NCBI GenBank assembly: GCA_018715285.1
Contig: DVLW01000069.1
Span: 1-16,957 of the forward strand
Direction: 5' to 3'
DNA from: Candidatus Faecivivens stercoripullorum
GTDB lineage: Bacteria; Bacillota; Clostridia; Oscillospirales; Ruminococcaceae
DNA length: 16,957 nt
The translations under genes were made by a program, and so were the position numbers. Within the stretch, counting starts at the first letter, position 1, and each line of letters starts with the position of its first letter. Of this stretch, positions 1-5,615 are shown piece by piece. The notes under the pieces were generated by a model that searched no databases, was not told where the DNA came from, and saw only the letters and a list, made by a program, of their open reading frames with translations.

Positions 1-41
1 TGCAAACCATTGATATTACTGGATTTCCACAGATCCTTTAA
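1..41 (+). CDS. Possible C-terminal end of an unidentified protein (cut by left edge)
   Basis: Frame 3 reads a short tail (QTIDITGFPQIL) ending at a TAA at 39-41. An intrinsic terminator begins 17 bases later, as expected for the 3' end of a plus-strand gene. Only 12 residues are visible, so neither the product nor the frame can be confirmed. Frame 1 is also open through this stretch but runs through the terminator hairpin, so it is less likely. Confidence 0.35.
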   Translation, partial: QTIDITGFPQIL

Positions 42-57
42 TGACACTCGGACCAGG

Positions 58-91
58 AAAAGTCCGCGAGCGAAAGCTGTGCGGACTTTTT
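58..91 (+). terminator. Intrinsic terminator of the gene cut by the left edge
   Basis: The stem AAAAGTCCGC / GCGGACTTTT encloses a smaller AGC-GAAA-GCT hairpin with a GNRA-type loop, followed by a T run and more T-rich sequence. Orientation and position fit termination of a plus-strand gene ending near base 41. Confidence 0.8.
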
Positions 92-119
92 CATTTTTAC
101 TTCAGTCGATATTTTAAGC

Positions 120-149
120 AAAGGGCTGTCCGGACAGGACAGCCCTTTT
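120..149. terminator. Intrinsic terminator, probably for the minus-strand nucleotidyltransferase-fold gene
   Basis: A perfect 12-bp inverted repeat (AAAGGGCTGTCC / GGACAGCCCTTT) has a 5-base loop. T-rich sequence follows on both strands, so it can act in both directions. It sits 14 bases beyond the stop codon of the minus-strand gene ending at 163. Confidence 0.8.
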
Positions 150-162
150 GTGCTGCCGTCAG

Positions 163-1242
163 TCAGAAATGAAGGCTGGCTTTCATTAGACGGTCGGTCA
201 GCCGGGTGAGCTGCGGCAGATAATCAAGTGTATCTGTAACTGCCTGGCGCAGACAATCAGGGTGCAGCCGGTGAACTGTGCTGAGTGCCTGTTCAAAATA
301 CGGCAGATGTCGCTGATATTCAGACGGCGCATCGGTCAGCAGGATTTTCATGACCCGCGCGTAGGTCGCCAGAATCCAGAAAGCAATTTCTCGGTGGGCA
401 CCCTGTCCGATCAGCTGGCTGCTTACGTCGATGGCGGTAAACCGTGACTGAGGAGAAATATCGGAGCTGTATACAAAATGGGTGCGGCCGACATCAGCTG
501 CCAGATCGTACATCGGTTCCAGCTGGTCCAGCAGATGATATGCCTGTGTGGAAGAAATTCCGGAAAATCCGGGAAATGTGAGCAGCCGTTCATATTCGTT
601 TTCCATTCCATAATCCACCAATACCTCTTTTGCGCGCAGATATCGCAGCCGGATAGTAGGATTTTTCTGTGCGGCGGTCAGAACCGCATGGGTCGTGATT
701 CCCATCGGAAACAGCCAGCCAAGGACAATATCCGGCAGCGGCTGATCCCAGCGGAGATTTTCAAGACCGCTTCTGACCCGTTCAAGCGCATGATTACGGC
801 GTGCACGCAGGTACTCCGGACGGGAAAATAAATCCGCCACCTCTTTTTGCAGACGGGTAAGCGCTCCGGTATCGTCTTCAATCGTCCGGCAGCAGCGGAG
901 CGAATATGCCAGATAATAATTGCAAAGAGCTTTTTTGACCGGAAAAATATCCTGCCATTCAATATAGGATATCTCCAGAAGGACGCCATGATACACCAGT
1001 TTTCCTGGCTTTTGCGGCGGACAATGGGTGGTGACAATATAAACGTCGGTATCCGAACCGTTCCCGACAGCTTCTTCCAACCTCAGCTGTGCAGTTGAAC
1101 CGCCGATATATGCGCCAGTGTATCCCGGTATGGTACTTTTATTTTCTGCAATCCATTCGCGGGCTGCATGGATTGCCTGGGCTGCTGTGATACTGTGAGG
1201 GGTAGGATGTGTCTGAACAGGTATCATGGATGGGTACAGCAT
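163..1242 (-). CDS. Nucleotidyltransferase-fold (MNT/pol-beta-like) protein, substrate unknown
   Basis: This 359-residue soluble protein has the nucleotidyltransferase signature near its N-terminus: GGS at residues 47-49, then D64-T-D66 in a hydrophobic strand (SDTDVYIV). E90 in LLEISYI could be the third acidic metal ligand. Proteins with this signature move a nucleotidyl group to a small molecule, RNA or protein. The remaining 260 residues are mostly helical with many Arg and Leu, and I do not recognise the domain, so no substrate is proposed. The start is supported by AGGAGG at a good distance (GGAGGATTTTTC-ATG). It has its own promoter and is divergent from the lipoprotein gene. It appears monocistronic. 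Assignment to the fold is moderately sure; activity is inference. Confidence 0.75.
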   Translation of the reverse strand: MLYPSMIPVQTHPTPHSITAAQAIHAAREWIAENKSTIPGYTGAYIGGSTAQLRLEEAVGNGSDTDVYIVTTHCPPQKPGKLVYHGVLLEISYIEWQDIFPVKKALCNYYLAYSLRCCRTIEDDTGALTRLQKEVADLFSRPEYLRARRNHALERVRSGLENLRWDQPLPDIVLGWLFPMGITTHAVLTAAQKNPTIRLRYLRAKEVLVDYGMENEYERLLTFPGFSGISSTQAYHLLDQLEPMYDLAADVGRTHFVYSSDISPQSRFTAIDVSSQLIGQGAHREIAFWILATYARVMKILLTDAPSEYQRHLPYFEQALSTVHRLHPDCLRQAVTDTLDYLPQLTRLTDRLMKASLHF

Positions 1243-1280
1243 GAAAAATCCTCCTGTCTGACGAAATATGGTGTAAAATC

Positions 1281-1309
1281 AGTATAGCATATCGGGTGGA
1301 TGACGGCAA
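1281..1309 (-). promoter_or_regulatory. Sigma-A promoter of the nucleotidyltransferase-fold gene
   Basis: On the minus strand, TTGCCG (1309-1304) and TATACT (1286-1281) are separated by 17 bp and lie about 40 bp upstream of the start codon at 1242. Confidence 0.65.
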
Positions 1310-1355
1310 TCTTTGGCGATTCTGACGGCAAAAAAATTGTTTTTCAATGCAACTT

Positions 1356-1384
1356 TTTACCTTGCTGAAATGTATTCCTATACA
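1356..1384 (+). promoter_or_regulatory. Candidate promoter of the lipoprotein gene
   Basis: TTTACC (1356-1361) and TATACA (1379-1384) are 17 bp apart and about 50 bp upstream of the start at 1437. The -35 box matches consensus at only four of six positions. An inverted repeat, ACAGACA-N7-TGTCTGT (1382-1402), covers the expected transcription start and could be an operator or a leader hairpin. Confidence 0.4.
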
Positions 1385-1436
1385 GACAGAAATTTTGTCT
1401 GTCAGGGAAATATCAGGAATAAAAGGGGGAATCGGG

Positions 1437-2264
1437 ATGCGTAAGAAAAAAAAGGCAGAGAGCCTTGCTTCCCGACTGGCCGCAGCAATCGCCGGGAGTA
1501 TCATGACAGCTTTTTCGGTTGCTGGATGTACTCTTCAGTCGGATGATGCCGCCAGAGAAAGCTTTAAAACCGGTCTGATCTTTGAGATCATGGATACCGG
1601 TGTGTACGTTGCGTCAGAAGGAATTGATTCCGCAACGTATATCGCATTCGATGGCGTGACATGGGTGGACGCCGATGGAAATACCATCGCGACGGATGCG
1701 CTGTCAGCCGGTCAGCAGGTTCGGTATAATTATACCTCCGTGATGGAGAGCTGGCCGATGCAGCTGGTTGGATGCAGCAAGGTGACGGTTACCGGCCATA
1801 CCGAGGATGTCTCGGCACTGATCGAGGAATGGAACCGCACCCAGTCTCAGTTGGCGGCAGAGGAAAATTTTGGTATGCCGACGCTGCGGATTATCCGAGA
1901 GGATGGTGAAAAATCGGTCTGTTACAAGCCGGTCAGAGGCAGTTCAGTCTGGAACAGGGGAAAAGATGGGCTATGTCTGGATTCCAGCCTGCCGATCTGC
2001 TGGCAGCAGGAGAGAATGGTATGTATTCCATCTACCGGCGGAAAACTTCGGGTAGCTTTTGCCGGAGCAGCAGGAAATCCGGACAGTATTCAGCTGCTGC
2101 GATGGGATGCGGACGAAAAGCCGGGCGCTGTTCCGGAAGAAGAAACGCTCCGTCCGGGAGAATCGTTTTCGCCCAGGTCAGGAAGTGTGTATATGCTCTC
2201 CGCTGACTGGAAAAAGGAAGAAATCGGCGGGAAACTCTCATGGGGATTTCGGGTCGAAGCCTGA
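1437..2264 (+). CDS. Predicted membrane-anchored lipoprotein, function unknown
   Basis: The 275-residue product starts with a basic n-region (MRKKKK), a hydrophobic stretch and a lipobox SVAGC with the lipidated Cys at residue 31, so it should be an extracytoplasmic lipoprotein. The reading frame is open from 1347, but only the ATG at 1437 has a purine-rich ribosome binding site (AAAAGGGGGA) and places the signal peptide at the N-terminus. Residues about 40-115 form a beta-rich unit with the pattern VRYNYTSVMESWPMQLVG, loosely like small ligand-binding or DUF3221-type secreted domains. The second half is also beta-rich, with three Cys (CYKP, LCLD, PICW) and a Ser/Trp-rich C-terminus. I do not recognise the family with confidence. 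It is monocistronic and divergent from the gene at 163-1242. Confidence 0.75.
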   Translation: MRKKKKAESLASRLAAAIAGSIMTAFSVAGCTLQSDDAARESFKTGLIFEIMDTGVYVASEGIDSATYIAFDGVTWVDADGNTIATDALSAGQQVRYNYTSVMESWPMQLVGCSKVTVTGHTEDVSALIEEWNRTQSQLAAEENFGMPTLRIIREDGEKSVCYKPVRGSSVWNRGKDGLCLDSSLPICWQQERMVCIPSTGGKLRVAFAGAAGNPDSIQLLRWDADEKPGAVPEEETLRPGESFSPRSGSVYMLSADWKKEEIGGKLSWGFRVEA

Positions 2265-2280
2265 ACTAAAAGTTGAGATT

Positions 2281-2301
2281 GGATAACCTGCGGAGTTATC
2301 C
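2281..2301 (+). other. Small hairpin after the lipoprotein gene
   Basis: The inverted repeat GGATAAC-N7-GTTATCC begins 17 bases after the lipoprotein stop codon. A run of A, not T, follows on this strand, so it is not a clear terminator by itself. It may stabilise the 3' end ahead of the stronger hairpin at 2317. Confidence 0.4.
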
Positions 2302-2316
2302 GGATAGCTAAAAAAA

Positions 2317-2348
2317 TTGCGGCCAGCAGTTTATTCTGCTGGCCGCAA
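2317..2348. terminator. Bidirectional terminator between converging lipoprotein and PTPS-family genes
   Basis: A perfect 13-bp stem (TTGCGGCCAGCAG / CTGCTGGCCGCAA) has a 6-base loop. Seven A residues on the left give a strong U-tract for minus-strand transcription. CTTTT on the right gives a weaker one for plus-strand transcription. Confidence 0.85.
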
Positions 2349-2376
2349 AACTTTTAGTCGGGTACTTTATCGATGA

Positions 2377-2943
2377 TTACGGCTTTTTATAACCGCATTT
2401 GGGGCAGACGCCATTTTCATTCAGCGCAATACCGCACAGTGGGCACCGGTCAATCTGGTTTTTGGTGGTAAACTCTGCAGATGCCGCATTGACACCGCTG
2501 GTGAAGGTGATTTTTGCAATGTTGAGCTTGTCTTTGAGCAGATCATAAACAATCTTAATCATGCCTTCAACAGTCAGCGTTTCTTTGGTAACGACCAGGC
2601 GACATTCGGGATAGGCAGTAGCCAATTCGGTTTTGAAAGCCGGGCCCTTCATCTGGTTCTGAGGAGCACCATTGCGGATTCCCTGCGCTTCATAAACCTG
2701 CAAAACAGCAGGCAGCAGCGGATCATCTTCTCTCAGGATAAGGGCGTGGTCAAAGTTCTTGAGCACCGACCATGCTGTCTTCTGGATTTCGTTACACGGG
2801 AAAACCATGTTGACGCCCGGTTCAATGGTGTCTTCCACCTCGATGGTCAGAACGCCGGTATGACCGTGCAGATACTGAGCTTCACCCTTGAAACCATAAA
2901 AACGGTGTGCGTACTGTAAATCCAATGTTGTGATGCTTCTCAT
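2377..2943 (-). CDS. PTPS/QueD-family protein with C-terminal zinc ribbon; usual catalytic residues absent
   Basis: The 188-residue product belongs to the 6-pyruvoyl-tetrahydropterin / 6-carboxytetrahydropterin synthase fold. It shows YAHRF with H13, LHGH with H26 and H28 (these three His are the family zinc ligands), FDHALIL with D65-H66, and TVEGM with E126. The catalytic Cys of the CxxxHGH motif is A22, and the Glu position of the ExxHGH variant is Q23, so neither standard form is present. The late Glu that normally anchors the pterin ring is also not obvious (TSGVNAAS). A zinc ribbon (C167, C170, C180, C183) forms the C-terminus, an addition not usual in QueD. The start at 2943 has AGGAGG upstream; an in-frame extension to 3126 would cross the promoter and is rejected. 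No queuosine or folate genes are adjacent, so the enzymatic role is open. Confidence 0.8.
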   Translation of the reverse strand: MRSITTLDLQYAHRFYGFKGEAQYLHGHTGVLTIEVEDTIEPGVNMVFPCNEIQKTAWSVLKNFDHALILREDDPLLPAVLQVYEAQGIRNGAPQNQMKGPAFKTELATAYPECRLVVTKETLTVEGMIKIVYDLLKDKLNIAKITFTSGVNAASAEFTTKNQIDRCPLCGIALNENGVCPKCGYKKP

Positions 2944-2976
2944 AATGAACCTCCTTGTTTTGGTGTGAAATATGTT

Positions 2977-2995
2977 TACGAGTAAATTACTCGTA
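2977..2995. promoter_or_regulatory. Perfect 19-bp palindrome in the PTPS-family gene leader (Fur/Zur-type operator candidate)
   Basis: TACGAGTAA-A-TTACTCGTA is a perfect 9-1-9 inverted repeat 33 bp upstream of the start codon. The odd-centred form with TAA/TTA half-site ends is like the 7-1-7 boxes of Fur-family metalloregulators (Zur, Fur, PerR). The exact half-site does not match a consensus I know. The one-base spacing makes it a poor RNA hairpin, so a DNA operator is favoured. Confidence 0.55.
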
Positions 2996-3020
2996 CAAAC
3001 CAGTGGTGGATTTAAGAAGT

Positions 3021-3043
3021 ATTCTAATATTAGAATTATTCTA
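3021..3043. promoter_or_regulatory. Overlapping palindromes at the PTPS-family transcription start
   Basis: Three alternating hexamers, ATTCTA / TAGAAT / ATTCTA, form a perfect 16-bp palindrome (ATTCTAATATTAGAAT, 3021-3036) overlapping a second 6-1-6 palindrome (TAGAAT-T-ATTCTA, 3031-3043). They lie immediately downstream of the minus-strand -10 box, where a repressor would block transcription. Confidence 0.5.
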
Positions 3044-3048
3044 TAATC

Positions 3049-3077
3049 AATATAAACCACAGATGGGTATTTGTCAA
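3049..3077 (-). promoter_or_regulatory. Sigma-A promoter of the PTPS-family gene
   Basis: On the minus strand a consensus -35 TTGACA (3077-3072) is separated by 17 bp from the -10 TATATT (3054-3049). The inferred start near 3042 gives a leader of about 100 bases containing the palindromes at 3021-3043 and 2977-2995. Confidence 0.8.
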
Positions 3078-3133
3078 GTGCAATCATACTTTTTTTACAT
3101 TTGCGTCTTTGATAAAAAAAATTCAATCAGGGG

Positions 3134-3162
3134 TTGACAAATGTCGATTCATCAGTTATAAT
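3134..3162 (+). promoter_or_regulatory. Consensus promoter of the tRNA-Val genes
   Basis: A perfect TTGACA (3134-3139) and a perfect TATAAT (3157-3162) are exactly 17 bp apart. The inferred transcription start is about 25 bp upstream of the mature 5' end of the first tRNA. Full consensus is typical of stable RNA promoters. Confidence 0.9.
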
Positions 3163-3196
3163 ATAGAAGCTGTCACGAAAAGTCAGCTTCTCATGT

Positions 3197-3273
3197 GTGG
3201 GTATAGCTCAGCTGGTTAGAGTACCTGCTTGACATGCAGGGGGTCGATGGTTCAAGTCCATTTATCCACACCA
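3197..3273 (+). tRNA. tRNA-Val (anticodon GAC)
   Basis: A complete 77-base cloverleaf can be folded. The acceptor GTGGGTA pairs with TATCCAC, the D-stem is GCTC/GAGT, and the anticodon stem CCTGC/GCAGG has loop TTGACAT with GAC at 3231-3233. The T-arm has TTCAAGT. The discriminator is A and CCA is encoded. GAC reads GUC and GUU valine codons. Confidence 0.95.
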
Positions 3274-3284
3274 TCTTATAAGCT

Positions 3285-3316
3285 GCGGATTCGTTTTAAC
3301 GAGTCCGCGCTTTTTT
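3285..3316 (+). terminator. Terminator-like hairpin between the two tRNA genes
   Basis: GCGGATTCG (3285-3293) pairs with CGAGTCCGC (3300-3308) through nine pairs, one a G-U, around a 6-base loop, followed after GC by six T. This has all the parts of an intrinsic terminator, yet the next tRNA starts four bases after the T run. Confidence 0.7.
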
Positions 3317-3320
3317 ACTT

Positions 3321-3397
3321 GGAGGCATAGCTCAGCTGGTTAGAGCGCAGCGTTCACATCGCTGAGGTCTTGGGTTCGAGCCCCAATGTCTCTACCA
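3321..3397 (+). tRNA. tRNA-Val (anticodon CAC)
   Basis: A 77-base cloverleaf has acceptor GGAGGCA paired with TGTCTCT (including G-U pairs), D-stem GCTC/GAGC, anticodon stem CAGCG/CGCTG with loop TTCACAT and CAC at 3355-3357, T-stem TTGGG/CCCAA, and encoded CCA. CAC reads the GUG valine codon. No separate promoter was found between it and the first tRNA. Confidence 0.93.
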
Positions 3398-3400
3398 TAC

Positions 3401-3436
3401 AAAAACCCCGTAACCTAAGCTGGTTGCGGGGTTTTT
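3401..3436 (+). terminator. Terminator of the tRNA-Val transcript
   Basis: A 15-pair stem (AAAAACCCCGTAACC with GGTTGCGGGGTTTTT, one T-G pair) has a 6-base loop and ends in TTTTT. It starts four bases after the CCA end of the second tRNA. The matching A run makes it potentially bidirectional. Confidence 0.9.
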
Positions 3437-3460
3437 GTGTTTTGTTAAATCGGTTAAATT

Positions 3461-3489
3461 TTGTCATAATTCTAGCCAAATTATATAAT
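3461..3489 (+). promoter_or_regulatory. Promoter of the GGDEF / ATC-hydrolase-family pair
   Basis: TTGTCA (3461-3466) and TATAAT (3484-3489) are separated by 17 bp, about 70 bp upstream of the GGDEF start codon. Confidence 0.75.
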
Positions 3490-3559
3490 ATGTGGTATAC
3501 TTTTAATTGAATGTGGGCTTTAAGAAATATTGAGAGCCATATTTTGGGAGGGTGTCTGT

Positions 3560-4690
3560 ATGATATGGAAACGGGTCGTGAATTTCCTGACCGTTCCATC
3601 AGATATACGGGAAGAATTTTACAGCAGCTGTCTGCGTAAAAATAAAACTTCTCTTTTGATTATCAGTATCATGATATATCTGATAGAAGCGTTTAATGTA
3701 ATACGTGTTCTGTTTATGTCCAGGTCGGGACTGAGTTCCCTCAACAACCGGCTGTATTTTTACATGTACTGTATTTTGATGGGCGTGACGACTGTGTATC
3801 TGTTTTTGCAGCGTCTGTTCAGCAACCGCTCGGTGACGTTCCAACGGCGGATGCAGTATATCGCAATCATCTTTTTTCTGTTATGGGTTATCAGCCTGAA
3901 TACATACGACATGATCCGAAACCCGGATGCAGAGGCCTATGTGCTGATTATGGCGATTTTCAGTCTGACTATTTTCCTGCAGCTGTCCAACAGCTTTGCG
4001 GCTTTCAGTCTTGGCGCCGGTTATCTGCTTTTTATCTGGCTGAACTGGGGCGTGATCGAAAAAGGACCCGCTATCAATCTTGCGATTGCGGTTCTGGTGG
4101 CGATTGGAATCAATATTGCCCAGTGTCACCATAATGTCGTTGAGATTACCCAGAGAAAGGAAATCAATAAGATCAACCGTCAGCTGGAAGCATTGCTGGA
4201 ACAGGATCAGATGCTTTCCATTCTCAATAAAAGTGCTTTTGAGTACCGGCTGCAAAACGCACTGGGACTGGTGGACGCTTCCAATACCATTTCGGTACTG
4301 ATGCTGGACCTGGATGATTTTAAGAGTGTCAACGACCGGTATGGTCATCCATGCGGTGACTATGTGCTGATGCAGGTGGCAAAGTCCTTAAAGGAGGTTT
4401 TCTGCGAAGAAGACCAGCTGATCGGCCGTCTGGGCGGAGATGAATTTGCTGTCTTGCAGCTGCATTCCATATCCGAAAAACGTCTGGAAAAGCTGGCCGA
4501 ACAGTTCCTCGCGTCGATATCGGAAATCCGGTGGAATGGTACAAGCCTGCCGGTCGGATGCAGTATCGGCATTATTCAGGTAAGGAAAACCAACCTGACC
4601 TACAATGAGCTGTACAAAGAGGTAGATCAGCTGCTTTATTCGGTCAAGCGCGATCAGAAAGGCAGGTATCAATTCAAGATACTGGTGTGA
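3560..4690 (+). CDS. Membrane-bound diguanylate cyclase (GGDEF protein)
   Basis: The 376-residue protein has about six hydrophobic segments between residues 31 and 190, a short charged coiled linker (about 195-218), and a C-terminal GGDEF domain. GGDEF domains make cyclic di-GMP from two GTP. The domain shows LDLDDFKSVNDRYGHPCGD (the metal and GTP region) and an intact GGDEF at 292-296. The inhibitory I-site, RxxD in many cyclases, reads C282-E-E-D285, so product inhibition may be lost. The N-terminal region is probably a sensor like the MASE families, but I cannot name it. The ATG at 3560 follows GGGAGGG; a TTG start at 3530 lacks such support. The next gene starts 20 bp after its stop, so the two are likely co-transcribed. 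Confidence 0.88.
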   Translation: MIWKRVVNFLTVPSDIREEFYSSCLRKNKTSLLIISIMIYLIEAFNVIRVLFMSRSGLSSLNNRLYFYMYCILMGVTTVYLFLQRLFSNRSVTFQRRMQYIAIIFFLLWVISLNTYDMIRNPDAEAYVLIMAIFSLTIFLQLSNSFAAFSLGAGYLLFIWLNWGVIEKGPAINLAIAVLVAIGINIAQCHHNVVEITQRKEINKINRQLEALLEQDQMLSILNKSAFEYRLQNALGLVDASNTISVLMLDLDDFKSVNDRYGHPCGDYVLMQVAKSLKEVFCEEDQLIGRLGGDEFAVLQLHSISEKRLEKLAEQFLASISEIRWNGTSLPVGCSIGIIQVRKTNLTYNELYKEVDQLLYSVKRDQKGRYQFKILV

Positions 4691-4710
4691 TAAGCAAAGG
4701 AGGAAATACC

Positions 4711-5403
4711 ATGGCATTTACCGAAGAAAGCCAGACTTTTCTGATTGCGGCCTACTATCGGGAACTGAAAGAGACTTTTGGTGACCGCGCAACGGCAGCT
4801 TTTGTCCATGCAGTCAGACAGTACGGCATCCAGCGCGGCAGCAGAATGGCGCAGCGGGCTATCCGGGATGGACAGCCGCTGGATTATGTCACCTTCTGCC
4901 GGTATGGCGAATGGGAACCTTCCAGAGAGATTTTACAGGCTGGTAAGGGAAGCAGGACGGAAATTGCCCAGATGTCGCCTGATTATGAGCTGCATGTACT
5001 GAGTTGTCCGTGGTATCAGGCTTTTGAAAAGTATCATGCGCTGGAAGCTGGCGATTTATACTGCGGGAATCTGGATGAGGCGATCAATCAGGGGTTTAAT
5101 GGTGCAATTCCATTTCGGACGGTGCAGACAAAGCATACGGCAGAATTTTGTATCTTTGAAGTTCGCGATGCCGGGATTACCGTACAGACCGATCTGTCAC
5201 ACCGTCCGGGTGTAGTCAGGGGATTTGATTACCACTGTGCACATGTATTCGCCGCTTTTGGCGGTGTATGCCGCGGCATTTTCGGAGAGGATGCAGGACG
5301 TGCACTGATGCAGCGGGTTCTGGATGCATTTGGTTCTGAATTCGGGGCTGAGATGGCGGCAGAACTGGAAAAAATGGCGGAACAGGATTTCCTGACGGCG
5401 TAA
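4711..5403 (+). CDS. L-2-amino-thiazoline-4-carboxylic acid hydrolase family protein
   Basis: The 230-residue protein resembles the ATC hydrolase family, whose founding member opens the ring of L-2-amino-thiazoline-4-carboxylate to N-carbamoyl-L-cysteine in cysteine formation. Family-like features are the N-terminal helix AAYYRELKETFGDRATAAF, an LSCPWYQAFE segment with C99, and DLYCGNLDEAINQGFN with C118, followed by a His/Cys-rich C-terminal part (RGFDYHCAHVF). Many members of this family are uncharacterised, and a cysteine-linked role here is inference. The ATG follows AAAGGAGG at good spacing; an upstream GTG overlapping the GGDEF stop is less likely. It is the second gene of the GGDEF transcript and is closed by a terminator at 5448. 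Confidence 0.78.
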   Translation: MAFTEESQTFLIAAYYRELKETFGDRATAAFVHAVRQYGIQRGSRMAQRAIRDGQPLDYVTFCRYGEWEPSREILQAGKGSRTEIAQMSPDYELHVLSCPWYQAFEKYHALEAGDLYCGNLDEAINQGFNGAIPFRTVQTKHTAEFCIFEVRDAGITVQTDLSHRPGVVRGFDYHCAHVFAAFGGVCRGIFGEDAGRALMQRVLDAFGSEFGAEMAAELEKMAEQDFLTA

Positions 5404-5447
5404 AGCGCCGGAATGGTCTGCCAATCAATATCGATCAATCTGTCAAG

Positions 5448-5480
5448 GCCACTGTGGGGTTATTTCCGCGGTGGCTTTTT
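5448..5480 (+). terminator. Terminator after the ATC-hydrolase-family gene
   Basis: A 10-pair stem (GCCACTGTGG / CCGCGGTGGC, including two G-U pairs) with an 8-base loop is followed directly by TTTTT. It separates the GGDEF transcript from the tldDE transcript. Confidence 0.85.
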
Positions 5481-5515
5481 ACTTGGCGGGAATGGCGATT
5501 TGCTGCTGTGTCGTA

Positions 5516-5544
5516 TTGACAATGCAAAGGAGAAATGTTATATT
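5516..5544 (+). promoter_or_regulatory. Promoter of tldD-tldE
   Basis: A consensus TTGACA (5516-5521) and TATATT (5539-5544) have 17-bp spacing. The AAATGTTA segment running into the -10 box is shared with the opp promoter at 16427-16455, which also has TTGACA and a 17-bp spacer. Confidence 0.82.
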
Positions 5545-5560
5545 TAGTATAGCATGATTA

Positions 5561-5573
5561 CTGATATTATCAG
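5561..5573. promoter_or_regulatory. Operator copy 1 (CTGATATTATCAG), tldDE promoter
   Basis: This 13-bp palindrome, CTGATA-T-TATCAG, starts 16 bp after the -10 box, at about +10 to +22. The same 13 bases occur on the opposite strand at 16409-16421 in the opp promoter. Read on the plus strand the match extends to ATTACTGATAwTATCAGArGT. A position downstream of the -10 box implies repression. The GntR-family product of 8620-9225 is the obvious candidate to bind it. Confidence 0.72.
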
Positions 5574-5615
5574 AGGTCAGTATAGTTGATGGTTTAGTTT
5601 TAAAGGAGGGTCACC

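Noticed and set aside
2944..3042. preQ1 riboswitch in the leader of the PTPS-family gene
   Set aside because: No preQ1-I or preQ1-II core could be recognised; the leader is dominated by DNA-type palindromes instead.
2377..3126. Longer start for the PTPS-family protein
   Set aside because: The extra 61 residues would be translated from sequence containing the promoter and operators, and the ATG at 2943 has the AGGAGG site and the family N-terminus.
3354..3599. 81-codon minus-strand frame with METLGLEPKTSAM
   Set aside because: This is the usual false protein read from the complement of a tRNA gene; it overlaps tRNA-Val (CAC) and its terminator.
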